Of a DNA stretch of 64,000 nucleotides, positions 9,375 to 19,174 are shown piece by piece (the first letter of the stretch is position 1; the number at the start of each line of letters is the position of its first letter). Origin of the DNA: Desulfobulbus oralis (GTDB lineage: Bacteria > Desulfobacterota > Desulfobulbia > Desulfobulbales > Desulfobulbaceae); the NCBI RefSeq assembly GCF_002952055.1, contig NZ_CP021255.1, positions 932,851 to 996,850 on the forward strand, in the 5' to 3' direction. Under the pieces are notes generated by a model that ran no database searches, had not been told where the DNA came from, and saw only the letters and a list, made by a program, of their open reading frames with translations. A program made the position numbers and the translations under genes.

Positions 9375-9878
9375 ATGTTCATCCAGAGAAGGCATGCGCT
9401 TCGCCTCATCGCCGCGTGCATACTTTTCCCCGTTTTGGGCGCCTGTGCCATGCTGCACGGTCTGCGGGAAAGCCCGCAGGTCGCTCTGGCCGATATCCAG
9501 CTTGCGAAGGCGGGGCTCATGGAAAGCGAGTTTCTGCTGCATCTGAGGGTGACGAACCCAAACGACGTGGCCTTCGAAGTCAGCGCCCTGTCCTGCGTCC
9601 TGAAGCTGGACGGCAGGCCCTTTGCCCGAGGCCTGGCCTCCAGCCGAACCCGGGTGGGCCCCTATGACAGCGCGCTGGTGCCGGTCAGCGTGTATGCCTC
9701 GGTGACGGATATGGCCGGCGCTCTGGCCCGCCTGATGCGGGCCGGCGTGGGGGGCGCCGCTCCTGCCCGGTATGAACTGGAGGGGACGGTGCTGCTGGAC
9801 GTGCACGGTTCCCGGCTGAAGCGGCCCTTTGTCAGCAGGGGCCAGTTGTCGCTGGACAGGCTGGGAGAAGGGAAGTGA
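9375..9878 (+). CDS. Lipoprotein with an LEA14/WHy-type domain
   Basis: A 167-residue protein. Its leader ends in the lipobox LGAC at about residues 21-24, so it should be a lipid-anchored envelope protein. The mature part (VTNPNDVAFEVSALSCVLKLDG, here cited only as the NPND core) matches the water-stress WHy/LEA14 beta-sandwich. The start at 9375 has GGAGG four bases upstream; the longer open frame runs through the tRNA and is not coding. The cellular role is unknown. It is transcribed toward the metallopeptidase gene. Confidence 0.8.
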   Translation: MFIQRRHALRLIAACILFPVLGACAMLHGLRESPQVALADIQLAKAGLMESEFLLHLRVTNPNDVAFEVSALSCVLKLDGRPFARGLASSRTRVGPYDSALVPVSVYASVTDMAGALARLMRAGVGGAAPARYELEGTVLLDVHGSRLKRPFVSRGQLSLDRLGEGK

Positions 9879-9930
9879 GTTCGGGCGACCCGGGGCCCTT
9901 GCCGGCTCTCCGGCGGACGCCCAATGCAGG

Positions 9931-10788
9931 TCAGAGCTGCCGGGCCTTGAAGGTGTCGCACTGGTCGGGATTGCCGCTTGCATAGCCCCGCCGGAACCAG
10001 CGGACCCGCTGCTCCGAGCTGCCGTGGGTGAAGGACTCGGGCGTGATATAACCACGCTGGCTTTTTTGCAGCCGGTCGTCGCCGATCTGGCTGGCCGCGT
10101 GCAGCGCCTCCTCTATGTCGCCCGGTTCGACCAGATTTTTGCTGCGGTCCGCATGGTGGGCCCAGATGCCGGCAAAGCAGTCGGCCTGCAGTTCCACCCG
10201 TACGGAGAGCTGGTTGTACTCCGTCTGGGACAGGCGCTGGCGCTGACGCTGCACCTGATTGCTGATGCCCAGAAGGTTCTGCACGTGGTGCCCGATCTCG
10301 TGGGCCACGACGTAGGCCTGGGCGAAATCGCCCGGTGCGTTCAGCTTCTGCTGCAAATCGTCGTAGAAGGCCAGATCAATGTAGACTTTCTGATCGGCTG
10401 GGCAGTAGAAGGGCCCCATGGCCGACTGGGCATAGCCGCAGGCCGAATTGACGGCGCCGCGGAACAGTACCAGTTTCGGCTCCTTGTAGGTCTTGCCGTG
10501 GGCGCGGAAGATGCGGTGCCAGTTGTCTTCGGTGTCGGCCAGCACCACAGCGACCAGTTCGCGGGCCTGCCGTTCCCTGTCGCTTTCCTGCACCGGGCCG
10601 GCTTCCTGCGGTTGACGGCCCTGCAGCACGCTGCCGATCTGCATGGTGGTTGAGGGATCTATGCCGAAATACATGCCCACCAGCGCCAGCAGCAAAAGTC
10701 CGATGCCGCCGCCCTTCATGGGGCCGGAGCTGCGGGAGCCGCGCCTGTCTTCCAGATTGCCGGATTGCCGTTGACCCTGCCAGCGCAT
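9931..10788 (-). CDS. Neutral zinc metallopeptidase, YpfJ family
   Basis: A 285-residue protein with one N-terminal membrane segment (about residues 28-43). The zincin motif HEIGHH is at about residues 163-168, followed by the third-ligand region ELQADCFAGIW. The conserved SACGYAQSAMGPFYCP segment and the end GNPDQCDTF fit the YpfJ (putative neutral zinc metallopeptidase) family. The active domain is predicted to lie outside the cytoplasmic membrane. AGGAGG lies just before the start at 10788. Substrates are unknown. It is divergent from the AMMECR1 gene. Confidence 0.88.
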   Translation of the reverse strand: MRWQGQRQSGNLEDRRGSRSSGPMKGGGIGLLLLALVGMYFGIDPSTTMQIGSVLQGRQPQEAGPVQESDRERQARELVAVVLADTEDNWHRIFRAHGKTYKEPKLVLFRGAVNSACGYAQSAMGPFYCPADQKVYIDLAFYDDLQQKLNAPGDFAQAYVVAHEIGHHVQNLLGISNQVQRQRQRLSQTEYNQLSVRVELQADCFAGIWAHHADRSKNLVEPGDIEEALHAASQIGDDRLQKSQRGYITPESFTHGSSEQRVRWFRRGYASGNPDQCDTFKARQL

Positions 10789-10917
10789 GGGAACCTCCTG
10801 ATATGCGAATGGGGAGCAGGTTCTGCCTGCAAACATCTGCCCAGGGTACTGTCCGTTTTTGCAAAAGGCAAGAGCAAGCCCTTGATTTCCTGAAAGGATC
10901 GCGCCCGGTCCGGATGC

Positions 10918-10945
10918 TTGACAGTCTTGACCGCTGCGGTACACT
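10918..10945 (+). promoter_or_regulatory. Sigma-70-type promoter of the AMMECR1-bio operon
   Basis: TTGACA (10918-10923) and TACACT (10940-10945) are separated by 16 bases and lie 45 bases before the AMMECR1 start. The following genes through bioA are spaced by at most 41 bases, so this could drive them all. Confidence 0.5.
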
Positions 10946-10989
10946 GCAGTGCCTGACCGATAAAAAAAAACGGCAAAGAGGCGAGCGGC

Positions 10990-11574
10990 ATGCGCACACA
11001 GGGAGCGTATCTGGATGGGCGGCAACAGCAGGCACTGCTGGCCTGGGCCAGGCAGGCGATTGCCCGGGCCGTGCACGCGGGAGATGGGGCAGCGGGCGGC
11101 TCTTTGCCGGATGAGCCGGTGTTTCGGGAAAAGCGGGCGGCTTTTGTCACCCTGACCAGAAATGGCCGCCTGCGGGGCTGCATCGGCACGCTGCTTGCCG
11201 TGGAAAGTCTTGGGGACAGCGTGCGGCATAACGCCTTGAATGCGGCCCTCCGCGATCCGCGCTTTGCCCCGCTTGCGGCGGCGGAGCTGCCGGAAATACG
11301 GATCGAGATTTCCGTACTGGATGCACCTGCGCCCCTGGTCTATCGGGACAGTGAGGATCTGCTGAGCCAACTGCAGGCGGAGCGGCCCGGCCTCATTCTG
11401 GAGGCGGACGGCCATCGCGCCACCTTTCTGCCCCAGGTCTGGGCGCAACTGCCAGAGGCCCGGGATTTTCTCTCGGCCCTCTGCCGCAAGGCCGGCCTGC
11501 CCATGGATGCGTGGCAGGACTCGGGTCTTTGCTATCGGCGTTACGCCGTGCAGTGTTTTCGGGAGAAACAATGA
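10990..11574 (+). CDS. amrA: AmmeMemoRadiSam system protein A (AMMECR1 domain)
   Basis: A 194-residue single-domain AMMECR1 protein. It has the family motif LRGCIGTL (residues about 58-65), then the segment RFAPLAAAELPEIRIEISVL and a C-terminal LPQVWAQLP. In many bacteria this protein belongs to a three-part AMMECR1/Memo/radical-SAM set of unknown function; the Memo and radical-SAM partners are not next to it here. AGAGG precedes the start. It overlaps the next gene by 4 bases (ATGA). Confidence 0.88.
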   Translation: MRTQGAYLDGRQQQALLAWARQAIARAVHAGDGAAGGSLPDEPVFREKRAAFVTLTRNGRLRGCIGTLLAVESLGDSVRHNALNAALRDPRFAPLAAAELPEIRIEISVLDAPAPLVYRDSEDLLSQLQAERPGLILEADGHRATFLPQVWAQLPEARDFLSALCRKAGLPMDAWQDSGLCYRRYAVQCFREKQ

Positions 11575-12179
11575 GCGAGTTGCTGTTGCCGCCCGAGCTG
11601 GAGCGGGAGATGGCTGCCGTGTACGCGGAACTGGCCCGGGCCTACGAAGTCGTGGCCAGTGCCCTGGGTCTGAGCTGCAGCGGCTGTCCGGACAACTGCT
11701 GCGATTCCTGGTTCTTTCACTACACCTACTGTGAATGGGCCTATCTGTGGCAGGGCCTGAAACAGCTTGACGGAGCGACCCTTGCCGCCATCCACGCGCG
11801 GGCCGAAGCCTACCTGGGCGCTGCCCACAAGGCAGAGGCCGCCGGGCAGAGGCCGCGGCTGCTGTGTCCCCTGAACGAGGGGGGGCTGTGCCGGCTCTAC
11901 CGGCACCGGCTTCTCATCTGCCGGAGCCACGGCGTGCCGGCCACGCTCGCCGGCCCGGACGGCCGGATGCGGCGCTTTCCCGGCTGCTTTCGCTGTCAGG
12001 AGCTGGTGGCAGGCAGTTTCGGCGAGCCGGCGCAGGCCCCGGCCATGGAGCGCACCGTGCTGTTCCGGCGTCTGGCCCTGGTGGAACAGCGCCTTTTGGG
12101 GCCGGACCGGCGCAGCTATCCGAGGCTGCGGCTCACCATTGCCGACATGATCGTGCAGGGGCCGCCGCAGCGGCAGTGA
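11571..12179 (+). CDS. YkgJ-type cysteine-cluster protein (UPF0153 family)
   Basis: A 202-residue cytoplasmic protein. A cysteine cluster CSGCPDNCC lies at about residues 35-43, and a second set CPLNEGGLC ... LLICRSHG follows near residues 97-120, as in the YkgJ family of predicted metal (Zn or Fe) chelating proteins. The start overlaps the amrA stop (ATGA), which argues for coupling. The function is not known; the company of bioB, an iron-sulfur enzyme, is suggestive only. Confidence 0.75.
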   Translation: MSELLLPPELEREMAAVYAELARAYEVVASALGLSCSGCPDNCCDSWFFHYTYCEWAYLWQGLKQLDGATLAAIHARAEAYLGAAHKAEAAGQRPRLLCPLNEGGLCRLYRHRLLICRSHGVPATLAGPDGRMRRFPGCFRCQELVAGSFGEPAQAPAMERTVLFRRLALVEQRLLGPDRRSYPRLRLTIADMIVQGPPQRQ

Positions 12180-12220
12180 AAACCAGGGCGGCACCCGGGT
12201 CACAGAACAGGACAGAGGCC

Positions 12221-13198
12221 ATGAACGAACTTTTGCAAAAAACAGGGGCAGTCCTGTTTTCCGGCGGTCAGATCGACCGCGACACCGCGCTGGCGCTGGC
12301 CGGAGCGGGAGAGGCGCTGTACCGGCTGGCCGATGAGGTGCGCCGCCACTTCATGGGCAACCGCTTTGACCTTTGCGCCATCATCAATGCCAAAAGTGGC
12401 GGCTGCACGGAAGATTGCCGTTTCTGCGCCCAGTCGGCGCGACACCATACCGGTGCGGCCCAGTACGCCATCGTTGACAGGAACGAGGCCTTGGACATGG
12501 CCAAGGCAAGCGACCGCCACGGTGTGGAGCGACTGGGCCTGGTCACGAGCGGCCGCAGTCTGAGCGCCAGGACCGTGGAGCAGCTCTCCGGCCTGCTCAA
12601 GGCGCTGCGCGCGGAAACCGGCCTGTATTTCTGCAGCTCTGTCGGTCTGATGGATGAGCGCATCGCAGGCGCCCTGGTCAGCTCGGGCGTGCGGCGTTGC
12701 CACTGCAATCTAGAGGCCTGTCGCAGCTATTTCCCCAGGGTCTGCAGCACCCACACCTGGGAGGAAAAGGTGGCGACCCTGCAACTCGCCCGCGCCCACG
12801 GTATGACGCTCTGCTCCGGCGGCATCATCGGCATGGGCGAGAGCCTGGCGGAGCGGGTGGATCTGGCGCTGGAACTGCGGGCGCTGGGCGTCAAATCCAT
12901 TCCGGTGAACGTGCTGACCCCGATACCCGGCACTCCCCTGGGCGATGTGACGCCGCTGACCCTGGATGAGGTGCTGACCGCCATTGCCCTGTTCAGACTC
13001 ATCAACCCGGATGCCGTGGTGCGTATGTGCGGCGGTCGTCAGCAACTGGGCAAGGCCCAGTACCGCTGCTTCAGTGCCGGCGCCAATGGGGCGATTGTGG
13101 GCAACTACCTCACCACGAACGGCAACGAGCTGGCAGAGGATCTGGCGCAGATTCGTGCCCTGGGCTTCAGCTTCGCCAGGGAGGCGGCCCATGCTTGA
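12221..13198 (+). CDS. bioB: Biotin synthase
   Basis: A 325-residue radical-SAM enzyme. The cluster motif CTEDCRFC (CxxxCxxC, about residues 60-67) binds the 4Fe-4S cluster. The strictly conserved cysteines and arginine of the auxiliary 2Fe-2S site fall in RRCHCNLE and VRMCGGRQQ. It inserts sulfur into dethiobiotin, the last step of biotin synthesis. The start was chosen at MNELLQKTG after AGGACAGAGG, giving family length. It overlaps bioA by 8 bases. Confidence 0.96.
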   Translation: MNELLQKTGAVLFSGGQIDRDTALALAGAGEALYRLADEVRRHFMGNRFDLCAIINAKSGGCTEDCRFCAQSARHHTGAAQYAIVDRNEALDMAKASDRHGVERLGLVTSGRSLSARTVEQLSGLLKALRAETGLYFCSSVGLMDERIAGALVSSGVRRCHCNLEACRSYFPRVCSTHTWEEKVATLQLARAHGMTLCSGGIIGMGESLAERVDLALELRALGVKSIPVNVLTPIPGTPLGDVTPLTLDEVLTAIALFRLINPDAVVRMCGGRQQLGKAQYRCFSAGANGAIVGNYLTTNGNELAEDLAQIRALGFSFAREAAHA

Positions 13199-14489
13199 CG
13201 AAAACGCGCTGGCCTTCGATCGCGAGCATCTCTGGCATCCTTACACCTCCATGACCAGGCCCCTGCCGGTTTATCCGGTGGCCAGGGCCCAGGGCGTGCG
13301 GCTCTTTCTGGCCGACGGGCGCGATCTGATCGACGGCATGTCGTCCTGGTGGTGCGCCATTCACGGGTACAACCATCCGGCCCTGAACGCTGCGCTCGAG
13401 GCGCAGATAGGGGAGATGTCGCATGTGATGTTCGGCGGCCTCACCCACGAGGCGGCCATTGCACTGGGCCGGCGCCTGTTGCGCATGGCGCCTGCGCCTT
13501 TGCAGCACCTCTTCCTTTGTGATTCCGGCTCGGTCAGCGTGGAAGTGGCGCTCAAGATGGCGCTGCAGTACTGGCAGGCCCTGGACCGGCCGGAAAAACA
13601 CCGGCTCCTGACCATCCGCGGCGGCTATCATGGCGACACCTTTCATGCCATGTCGGTCTGCGACCCGGTCACCGGGATGCACGGGCTTTTCGCCGCCGCA
13701 CTGCCGCGGCAGCTTTTTGCCCCGAGGCCCTGCTGCCGTTTTGGCGCGGACTGGGACGCCCATGATCTGGATGCAATGGCCTCGCTGCTCATGGCGCACA
13801 GCGAGGAACTCGCGGCGCTCATTCTGGAGCCCATCGTGCAGGGCGCGGGCGGGATGTGGTTCTACCACCCCGAATATTTGCGCGAACTGCGGGCGCTCTG
13901 CGACCGGTACGGCGTCCTGCTGATTTTCGACGAAATCGCCACCGGCTTTGGCCGTACCGGCAGGCTCTTTGCCGCCGGGCACGCGGGCGTGGCTCCGGAC
14001 ATCATGTGCGTGGGCAAGGCCCTGACCGGCGGCACGATGACGCTTGCGGCCACCCTGACCACAGCAGCGGTGGCCAGGGCGCTTTCCAGGGTGGACAGGG
14101 GCAAGCCGGGCGTGTTCATGCACGGGCCGACCTTTATGGCCAATCCACTGGCCTGCCGGGTGGCCTGCGCCTCCCTGGATGAGCTGGAGCGCTGCGGCTG
14201 GCAGGAGAAGGTGGCGCGGATTGAGGCGCAGCTGCGACGCGAGCTGGAGCCGGCCCGCAACATGCCGGGTGTGGCTGATGTGCGTGTCCTGGGGGCCATT
14301 GGCGTTATCGAAACCGAGAAACCGGTGGACATGGCCCGCCTGCAGCGCTTCTTTGTGGACAACGGCGTCTGGATCCGGCCCTTTGGCCGCCTGATTTACG
14401 TGATGCCGCCTTACATCATCGAGCCTGCCGATCTGTCCAAACTGACTGCCGCCCAGAGAGAGGCGGCGGCCATCACTGCCAGACATTGA
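13191..14489 (+). CDS. bioA: Adenosylmethionine-8-amino-7-oxononanoate aminotransferase
   Basis: A 432-residue class III PLP aminotransferase. HLWHPYTSM near the N-terminus and [16 protein letters not shown] are BioA signatures, the PLP lysine is in VGKALTGG, and the Asp of [10 protein letters not shown] binds the ring nitrogen. It converts KAPA to DAPA using SAM as amino donor. It overlaps the bioB end. bioD and bioC lie 35 kb away on the other strand. Confidence 0.96.
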   Translation: MLDENALAFDREHLWHPYTSMTRPLPVYPVARAQGVRLFLADGRDLIDGMSSWWCAIHGYNHPALNAALEAQIGEMSHVMFGGLTHEAAIALGRRLLRMAPAPLQHLFLCDSGSVSVEVALKMALQYWQALDRPEKHRLLTIRGGYHGDTFHAMSVCDPVTGMHGLFAAALPRQLFAPRPCCRFGADWDAHDLDAMASLLMAHSEELAALILEPIVQGAGGMWFYHPEYLRELRALCDRYGVLLIFDEIATGFGRTGRLFAAGHAGVAPDIMCVGKALTGGTMTLAATLTTAAVARALSRVDRGKPGVFMHGPTFMANPLACRVACASLDELERCGWQEKVARIEAQLRRELEPARNMPGVADVRVLGAIGVIETEKPVDMARLQRFFVDNGVWIRPFGRLIYVMPPYIIEPADLSKLTAAQREAAAITARH

Positions 14490-14496
14490 GCTGCTT

Positions 14497-15723
14497 ATGC
14501 ATCAGGATCGTGTCAACAAAGTCGTTCTGCTGGTGCTGGTACTGGCCGTTTCCCTGCTTTTTCTGGGGATGATCCGGCAGTACCTGATGCCCCTTTTCAT
14601 GGCGGCCCTGTTTTCGGCCCTGCTCTCGCCCGCCTACAGGCGCCTGCGCGACCGCCTGGGGGGGCGTTCGGTTCTTGCCTCGGTGTTGATCGTCGTGGCG
14701 GTTTTTACGCTGATTCTGGTGCCCCTGACCATCCTGACCGGCATCGTGGTCGGGCAGGCGGTGAGTGTCAGCCAGTCGGCCACGCCCTGGATTCAGGACC
14801 TTGTCAAGCAGCCGCTGCCCCTGCAGCAGTATCTGGAAAAAATCCCCTTTCACAAGCAGTTGATGCCCTACCGGGAGCAGATCCTGGGCACCCTGGGCGA
14901 GGCGGTGGGCGCGGTGTCCGGCTTTTTCATCAACAGCCTTTCCTCTGTGGCCAAGATGACGCTGAACGCCCTTCTGGGCATCGTCATCATGCTCTACTCC
15001 ATGTTTTTCCTGCTGATCTCCGGCTCGGTGCTGCTGCGCAAGATCCTGTTCTTCCTGCCGCTCTGCGATGCGGACGAGCAATTGCTGCTGCACCGCTTCA
15101 CCTCGGTCACCGCAGCCACCCTGAAGGGCACAATGATCATTGGCCTCCTGCAGGGCACGATTTGCGGCGTGGGCTTTGCAATCGCAGGCATCGAGGGCGC
15201 GGTCTTCTGGGCTACGGTCATGGCGGTGCTCTCCTTGATCCCCGTCCTGGGCACGGCCCTGGTCTGGGGGCCGGCGCTCGTCGTGCTGCTGGCGCAGGGG
15301 CATTACGGGGGCGCGCTTGTGCTGCTGGGCGTCTGCGGCGGCATTGCGGGCAACATCGACAATGTGCTCAGGCCGCAGTTGGTGGGCAAGGACACCCAGA
15401 TGCACCACCTGTTCGTGCTCTTCAGCACCCTGGGCGGCATCGGCATGTTCGGCATCTTGGGCATCATCGTGGGGCCGATCATCGCGGCGCTCTTCATCAC
15501 GCTCTGGGAACTCTACGGCCGGGCCTTTGGCGCCTATCTGCCCGTGGTCAATCTGCTTGCCGGTGGGGAGCGGCAGCCGGAGCGCCCCAGCCCGCAAGCC
15601 GTGGCAGTCACGCCCGCAGCCCCGGCCGGCAAGCCGGAACAGGCGGCCACAGCGCCGGCTGCCGACCGCCGCTCCAAAACCAGAAAGCCCGGCACGCGGG
15701 GCAGGAAGCTCCGTCGCCGGTGA
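14497..15723 (+). CDS. AI-2E/PerM family membrane permease
   Basis: A 408-residue protein with about eight membrane segments in the AI-2E exporter/PerM arrangement: two at the N-terminus, a soluble helical region (residues 90-150), then paired helices with LSLIPVLGTALVWGPA and GNIDNVLRPQLVGKDTQMH, the family core. A basic, Ala/Pro-rich cytoplasmic tail ends it. Members export small molecules or Na+/H+; the substrate here is unknown. It starts 7 bases after bioA, so it is probably co-transcribed with the biotin genes. Confidence 0.85.
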   Translation: MHQDRVNKVVLLVLVLAVSLLFLGMIRQYLMPLFMAALFSALLSPAYRRLRDRLGGRSVLASVLIVVAVFTLILVPLTILTGIVVGQAVSVSQSATPWIQDLVKQPLPLQQYLEKIPFHKQLMPYREQILGTLGEAVGAVSGFFINSLSSVAKMTLNALLGIVIMLYSMFFLLISGSVLLRKILFFLPLCDADEQLLLHRFTSVTAATLKGTMIIGLLQGTICGVGFAIAGIEGAVFWATVMAVLSLIPVLGTALVWGPALVVLLAQGHYGGALVLLGVCGGIAGNIDNVLRPQLVGKDTQMHHLFVLFSTLGGIGMFGILGIIVGPIIAALFITLWELYGRAFGAYLPVVNLLAGGERQPERPSPQAVAVTPAAPAGKPEQAATAPAADRRSKTRKPGTRGRKLRRR

Positions 15724-15832
15724 ACGCCGTTGTTTCAGCCTCTTTTATGAGGAGCCATAAAAGAACCGGAGCCGCTCCATGCAGCCCGGCCTTTGCTCTG
15801 TCAATCAATTCTTGGGCTCACAGGGAGCAACC

Positions 15833-16525
15833 ATGAATGACAAACCAGCAATGACCTGCACCTGGCTGCACCGGCGACGGGCTTCGGTATGTGTTGTGTT
15901 TTTTGCGGGCTGGGGCATGGATGCCAGGCCTTTTGCACCACTTTCTGCAGGTGGAGTGGACGTATGCATGCTCTCGGGCTACCAAAAGGTTGAAGCCCCT
16001 AACATGATGCAATTACATGAATATGAAGAAGTGGTGCTGCTCGCCTGGTCCTTTGGCGTGTGGATGGCGGCGCAGGTCTGCACCTGGCAGCTTCGGGCCG
16101 GCTGCAGCGACATGATTGCCCTGGCTGGCACCCTGAAGCCTGTGGATGCACAGCTTGGCCTGGCGCCAGAGCAGTTCGAGGCAGTGCTTGCAAATTTTGA
16201 CGAAACCGTGCTGGTCAAATTCTACGGCTCCATGTTTGACGAGGAGGCCCATAGCGCCCTGTTTTTAAAAAACCGTCCCCGCCGCGAGCTTGCCGACCTG
16301 AATCGCGAGCTGGCCTTTTTACATCGGGAAAGCCTGGCGGCGCCGGTGGCGCTGGACATGTTTACCCAACATATTGTCACCAGCCGCGACCGTATCTTTT
16401 CCGGCCGCAATCAGACGCGCAGTTGGGGCAGAGAAAATGTCCGGGTGCTGCAGTGGCCGCATTTTCCTTTCTATCACTTTGCCACCTGGGGCGAGCTGCT
16501 AGCCGCTTTACGGGCAGATGTGTGA
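15833..16525 (+). CDS. bioG: Pimeloyl-ACP methyl ester esterase, BioG type
   Basis: A 230-residue alpha/beta hydrolase of the BioG (DUF452) family. It has VVFFAGWGMDARPF near the N-terminus, the nucleophile elbow AWSFGVWMA, and a late histidine in QWPHFPFYHFATW. BioG cleaves the methyl ester after BioC-primed chain elongation, freeing pimeloyl-ACP for BioF. GGGAG precedes the start. Base composition is slightly less GC-rich than bioB-bioA. The pairing with BioC elsewhere in the window supports the call. Confidence 0.85.
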   Translation: MNDKPAMTCTWLHRRRASVCVVFFAGWGMDARPFAPLSAGGVDVCMLSGYQKVEAPNMMQLHEYEEVVLLAWSFGVWMAAQVCTWQLRAGCSDMIALAGTLKPVDAQLGLAPEQFEAVLANFDETVLVKFYGSMFDEEAHSALFLKNRPRRELADLNRELAFLHRESLAAPVALDMFTQHIVTSRDRIFSGRNQTRSWGRENVRVLQWPHFPFYHFATWGELLAALRADV

Positions 16526-16716
16526 CAGACCGTGCCCTTCATGAACCGTATGGGTTTTTTTCCGCCAAAAGGCAGGCTACGCGATGGCTGCTAGTTCTCA
16601 TGGCCAATGCGCCGCTCGCTCAGGGTGAGAAAAGGTGCAAAGGGCAGGGCAGGATTCTGGCCGAGGTGAAAGCGTCAAGCACCAGGCAGCCAGCAGGAGC
16701 CCGCCATGTTCCATAG

Positions 16717-18214
16717 CAGTCCGTTGAAGAAATGTTGATTTTTCGAAGGGGACACAAAGTTGGCGATTGTGCCCCTGCCTGTCAGTTGTGCCATCTCGAA
16801 ATGACCATCATGACACAATCTGGAGTATCAGCCGTATTCGGCAGCCAAATGACCAATATGAGCAGGTTCAGCTCATCAATTCGGACAAAAAGCAGCCGGC
16901 TCCAGCATCGGCCCAGCCCCTGGGGGTGCCAAAACCAAACAGGGCCCGCAGCAGGATCCCCAAATTGAACCCCGCAACATGAATAATGTAACGCTTCTCC
17001 ACATTGGCCAGTCCGCGAAGATGCACCCGCCGCATGCCGCCCCGGTCAAGGCAGTGGGCAAAGCTGCGTTCCACCCGCTCGCCCCGCGCCCGCAAAAGCG
17101 CCTTGCCCGTACCGGAACCGATCCGCTTCCTGTTCCCGTACACCGCTTCCCGGGCATCCATGTCGCCTTTCCAGCGCAATCGCCCCTTGTGCGCCGGCTC
17201 GCTGATCCGGCTGGTACAGGCATCCGGCAAATCCTTCAGCACCTTCCGGCTGTGACAGCCCTTGTCCGCCACCAGAGCAAAGGGCTCGTCAATGCCGGGC
17301 GCGTCTTCCTTGTCCCTGATCGCGCACAGCTTGGCCTGGGCGTCGTCAAGTGTGGTGGCAAGCGTTGTGGTGTCGCCCCGATCCGCAGGGTGTATCACCG
17401 CAGAAACTACCGCCCCGGATTCCAGATCAACCACATGCTCAGGTCTGTACGCCATATGCGTACGGCCATCCCTGAGTTTGGCTATGCGCGCATCCTCATC
17501 GGTGCCCGATTGCCAGTCCCTGTTGGCAGTCGTTTTCTCCTGGCGCTTGCGGTCAAAGGCGATCAACTCCGCCCTGGTCGGCGTCCTGATGCCGCTCTCT
17601 TCAGCCAGGCGTTCAAGCATTTCCTGGTAGGTCTCGCCTGTATCGCGGCGTACAATGCTCTTCATGGCCGCATTCGCCTCCATGCTAGAGGCGTCGATGC
17701 CCAGATATTTCCCGTTCAGCAGCTTGGCTTGCTCCAAAATCCGCAGCACAAAGACAAACATTTCGTGATGAACTTCCAGCGGCAGACGCCCCGGATACGG
17801 CACAGGGAGGAGTGATCAGGCACGGATTCGGTGGGGCCGAGCTGGAGAAATTCGCGCAGAGAAAGGGAGTCGGCACAGCGCCAGCAGATGCCGCGCTCAG
17901 AGTCGATGCCCTCGAAGTAGCCGATCAAAAGCATGCGAAAATAGCGGCCCGGCGGGATGGACCTGCGGCCAAGTCTTTCGGCGTAGCAGGGAGCGCACAG
18001 AGCTTTTCGAGGAAGGCGTCAAATGCTTTCTGGCGCAGGAGCTTTTGCAGCCGCTCGTAAAAGACATGCCCCTGACTCTGGGGCAGCTGATCATAGATCA
18101 GCCACATGCTCTTCTGCTCTGCCTGCCTCCGACCAGGACTCATATTGCCTCCTCAACACAATTTGATCGCCTGTGCACCATTATGTCTTGCCAGAAGACT
18201 TTTTCAACGGGCTG
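16717..18214. mobile_element. IS1182-like insertion sequence, 1498 bp
   Basis: The ends are imperfect inverted repeats: CAGTCCGTTGAAGAAA at 16717 and, reading inward from 18214, CAGCCCGTTGAAAAAG. The direct repeat ATAG flanks both sides (16713-16716 and 18215-18218), which fits a 4-bp target duplication. It carries one transposase gene on the minus strand that is broken by two frameshifts, so this copy should be immobile by itself. A deleted relative lies at 55950-56255. The family name rests on the transposase style (N-terminal DUF772-like region plus DDE domain). Confidence 0.8.
16868..18143 (-). pseudogene. Frameshifted DDE transposase of the IS1182-like element
   Basis: Read in three frames it gives one transposase of about 420 residues. 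The first starts MSPGRRQAEQKSMWLIYDQL (18143), the second continues from CYAERLGRR through MLLIGYFEG to DHSSLCRIRG, and the third from GRLPLEVHHEMF to the stop at 16868. The shifts fall near 17990 and near 17800. Catalytic-domain landmarks are LGIDASSMEAN, LVADKGCHS and ERSFAHCLDRGGMRRVHLRG. The breaks mean no full-length enzyme is made. Confidence 0.88.
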
Positions 18215-18343
18215 ATAGCGGCCATTTGGCTCATGTGGCCGGGTAAAAATCTACCCTCAAGATTCAGAAAACGCGGATAACTGCATTCTGAAAGGTATCC
18301 ATTAAAAATATCCAGAAAAACAAAGCGTTCAGGAGCGGCAGTC

Positions 18344-19105
18344 TTGTTCAGGAAAACAGTACAGAGAATTCTAGATATCCTTGCAATCCCATTGGCATAC
18401 CTGCTCAGAAACAGGAGGGTGCAGGAAGAGTTGTGGAAGATAAACCACTTTCGTCCGGAAAGTGGTCTGTGTCACTGGTGTCACAGGCCAAACGACATAG
18501 AAGAGGAAGTATACAACATTGCAACCAGACAATCCGCACAGTATGTTGTCGATCATTTCAGCCACATATCCGGGACGATTGATCGCTACCACATGCTGCG
18601 ATACTGCGTGCAACGGGCAAGTATCGACGGTCTTTTCCTGGAATTTGGCGTGTACAACGGCGATTCCATCAACTGCATTGCTGAAACCGTGCAAAAAACT
18701 GTCCACGGTTTTGACTCGTTCGACGGACTTCCGGAAGACTGGGAGGCCTGCAAGAGTGGCCAGTTTTCCCGCAATGGTGTTGCTCCCAAAGTCCATGACT
18801 CCGTACAGTTGCATGTTGGCTGGTTTGAAGACACCCTGCCGCAATTCGTGCAGAAACACAAGGAACCGGCCGCCTTTATCCACATAGATTCAGATCTGTA
18901 CTCTTCGGCAAAAACAGTGCTGACTCTCTTGCAAAAGCAGATCGTTTCCGGAACAGTGATCGTTTTTGATGAATATTTCAACTATCCAAACTGGCAGCAA
19001 CACGAATTCAGAGCCTTCCAGGAGTTTGTCCGTGATTGTGATATCCATTACGAATACATAGCCTACTGCAGCAGGGGATATTCCGTCGGCGTTCTGATAA
19101 AGTAG
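18344..19105 (+). CDS. TylF/MycF-type SAM-dependent O-methyltransferase
   Basis: A 253-residue protein. The core LEFGVYNGDSI, HGFDSFDGLPEDW, FIHIDSDLYSSAKTVL and VIFDEYFNYPNW matches the TylF (macrocin O-methyltransferase) family, which methylates sugar hydroxyls; homologues also occur in surface-polysaccharide loci. The start is taken as TTG because AGGAG lies 8 bases upstream. It is clearly richer in A+T than its neighbours and sits directly beside an insertion sequence with no biosynthetic partners, which points to horizontal acquisition. The acceptor cannot be told. Confidence 0.8.
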   Translation: MFRKTVQRILDILAIPLAYLLRNRRVQEELWKINHFRPESGLCHWCHRPNDIEEEVYNIATRQSAQYVVDHFSHISGTIDRYHMLRYCVQRASIDGLFLEFGVYNGDSINCIAETVQKTVHGFDSFDGLPEDWEACKSGQFSRNGVAPKVHDSVQLHVGWFEDTLPQFVQKHKEPAAFIHIDSDLYSSAKTVLTLLQKQIVSGTVIVFDEYFNYPNWQQHEFRAFQEFVRDCDIHYEYIAYCSRGYSVGVLIK

Positions 19106-19174
19106 AAAATCTGCCCAGGCCCCGGCGGTTCAGGGCACCGGCGAACCGGCGGGGCTGGGGCGCCATTACCGCGT

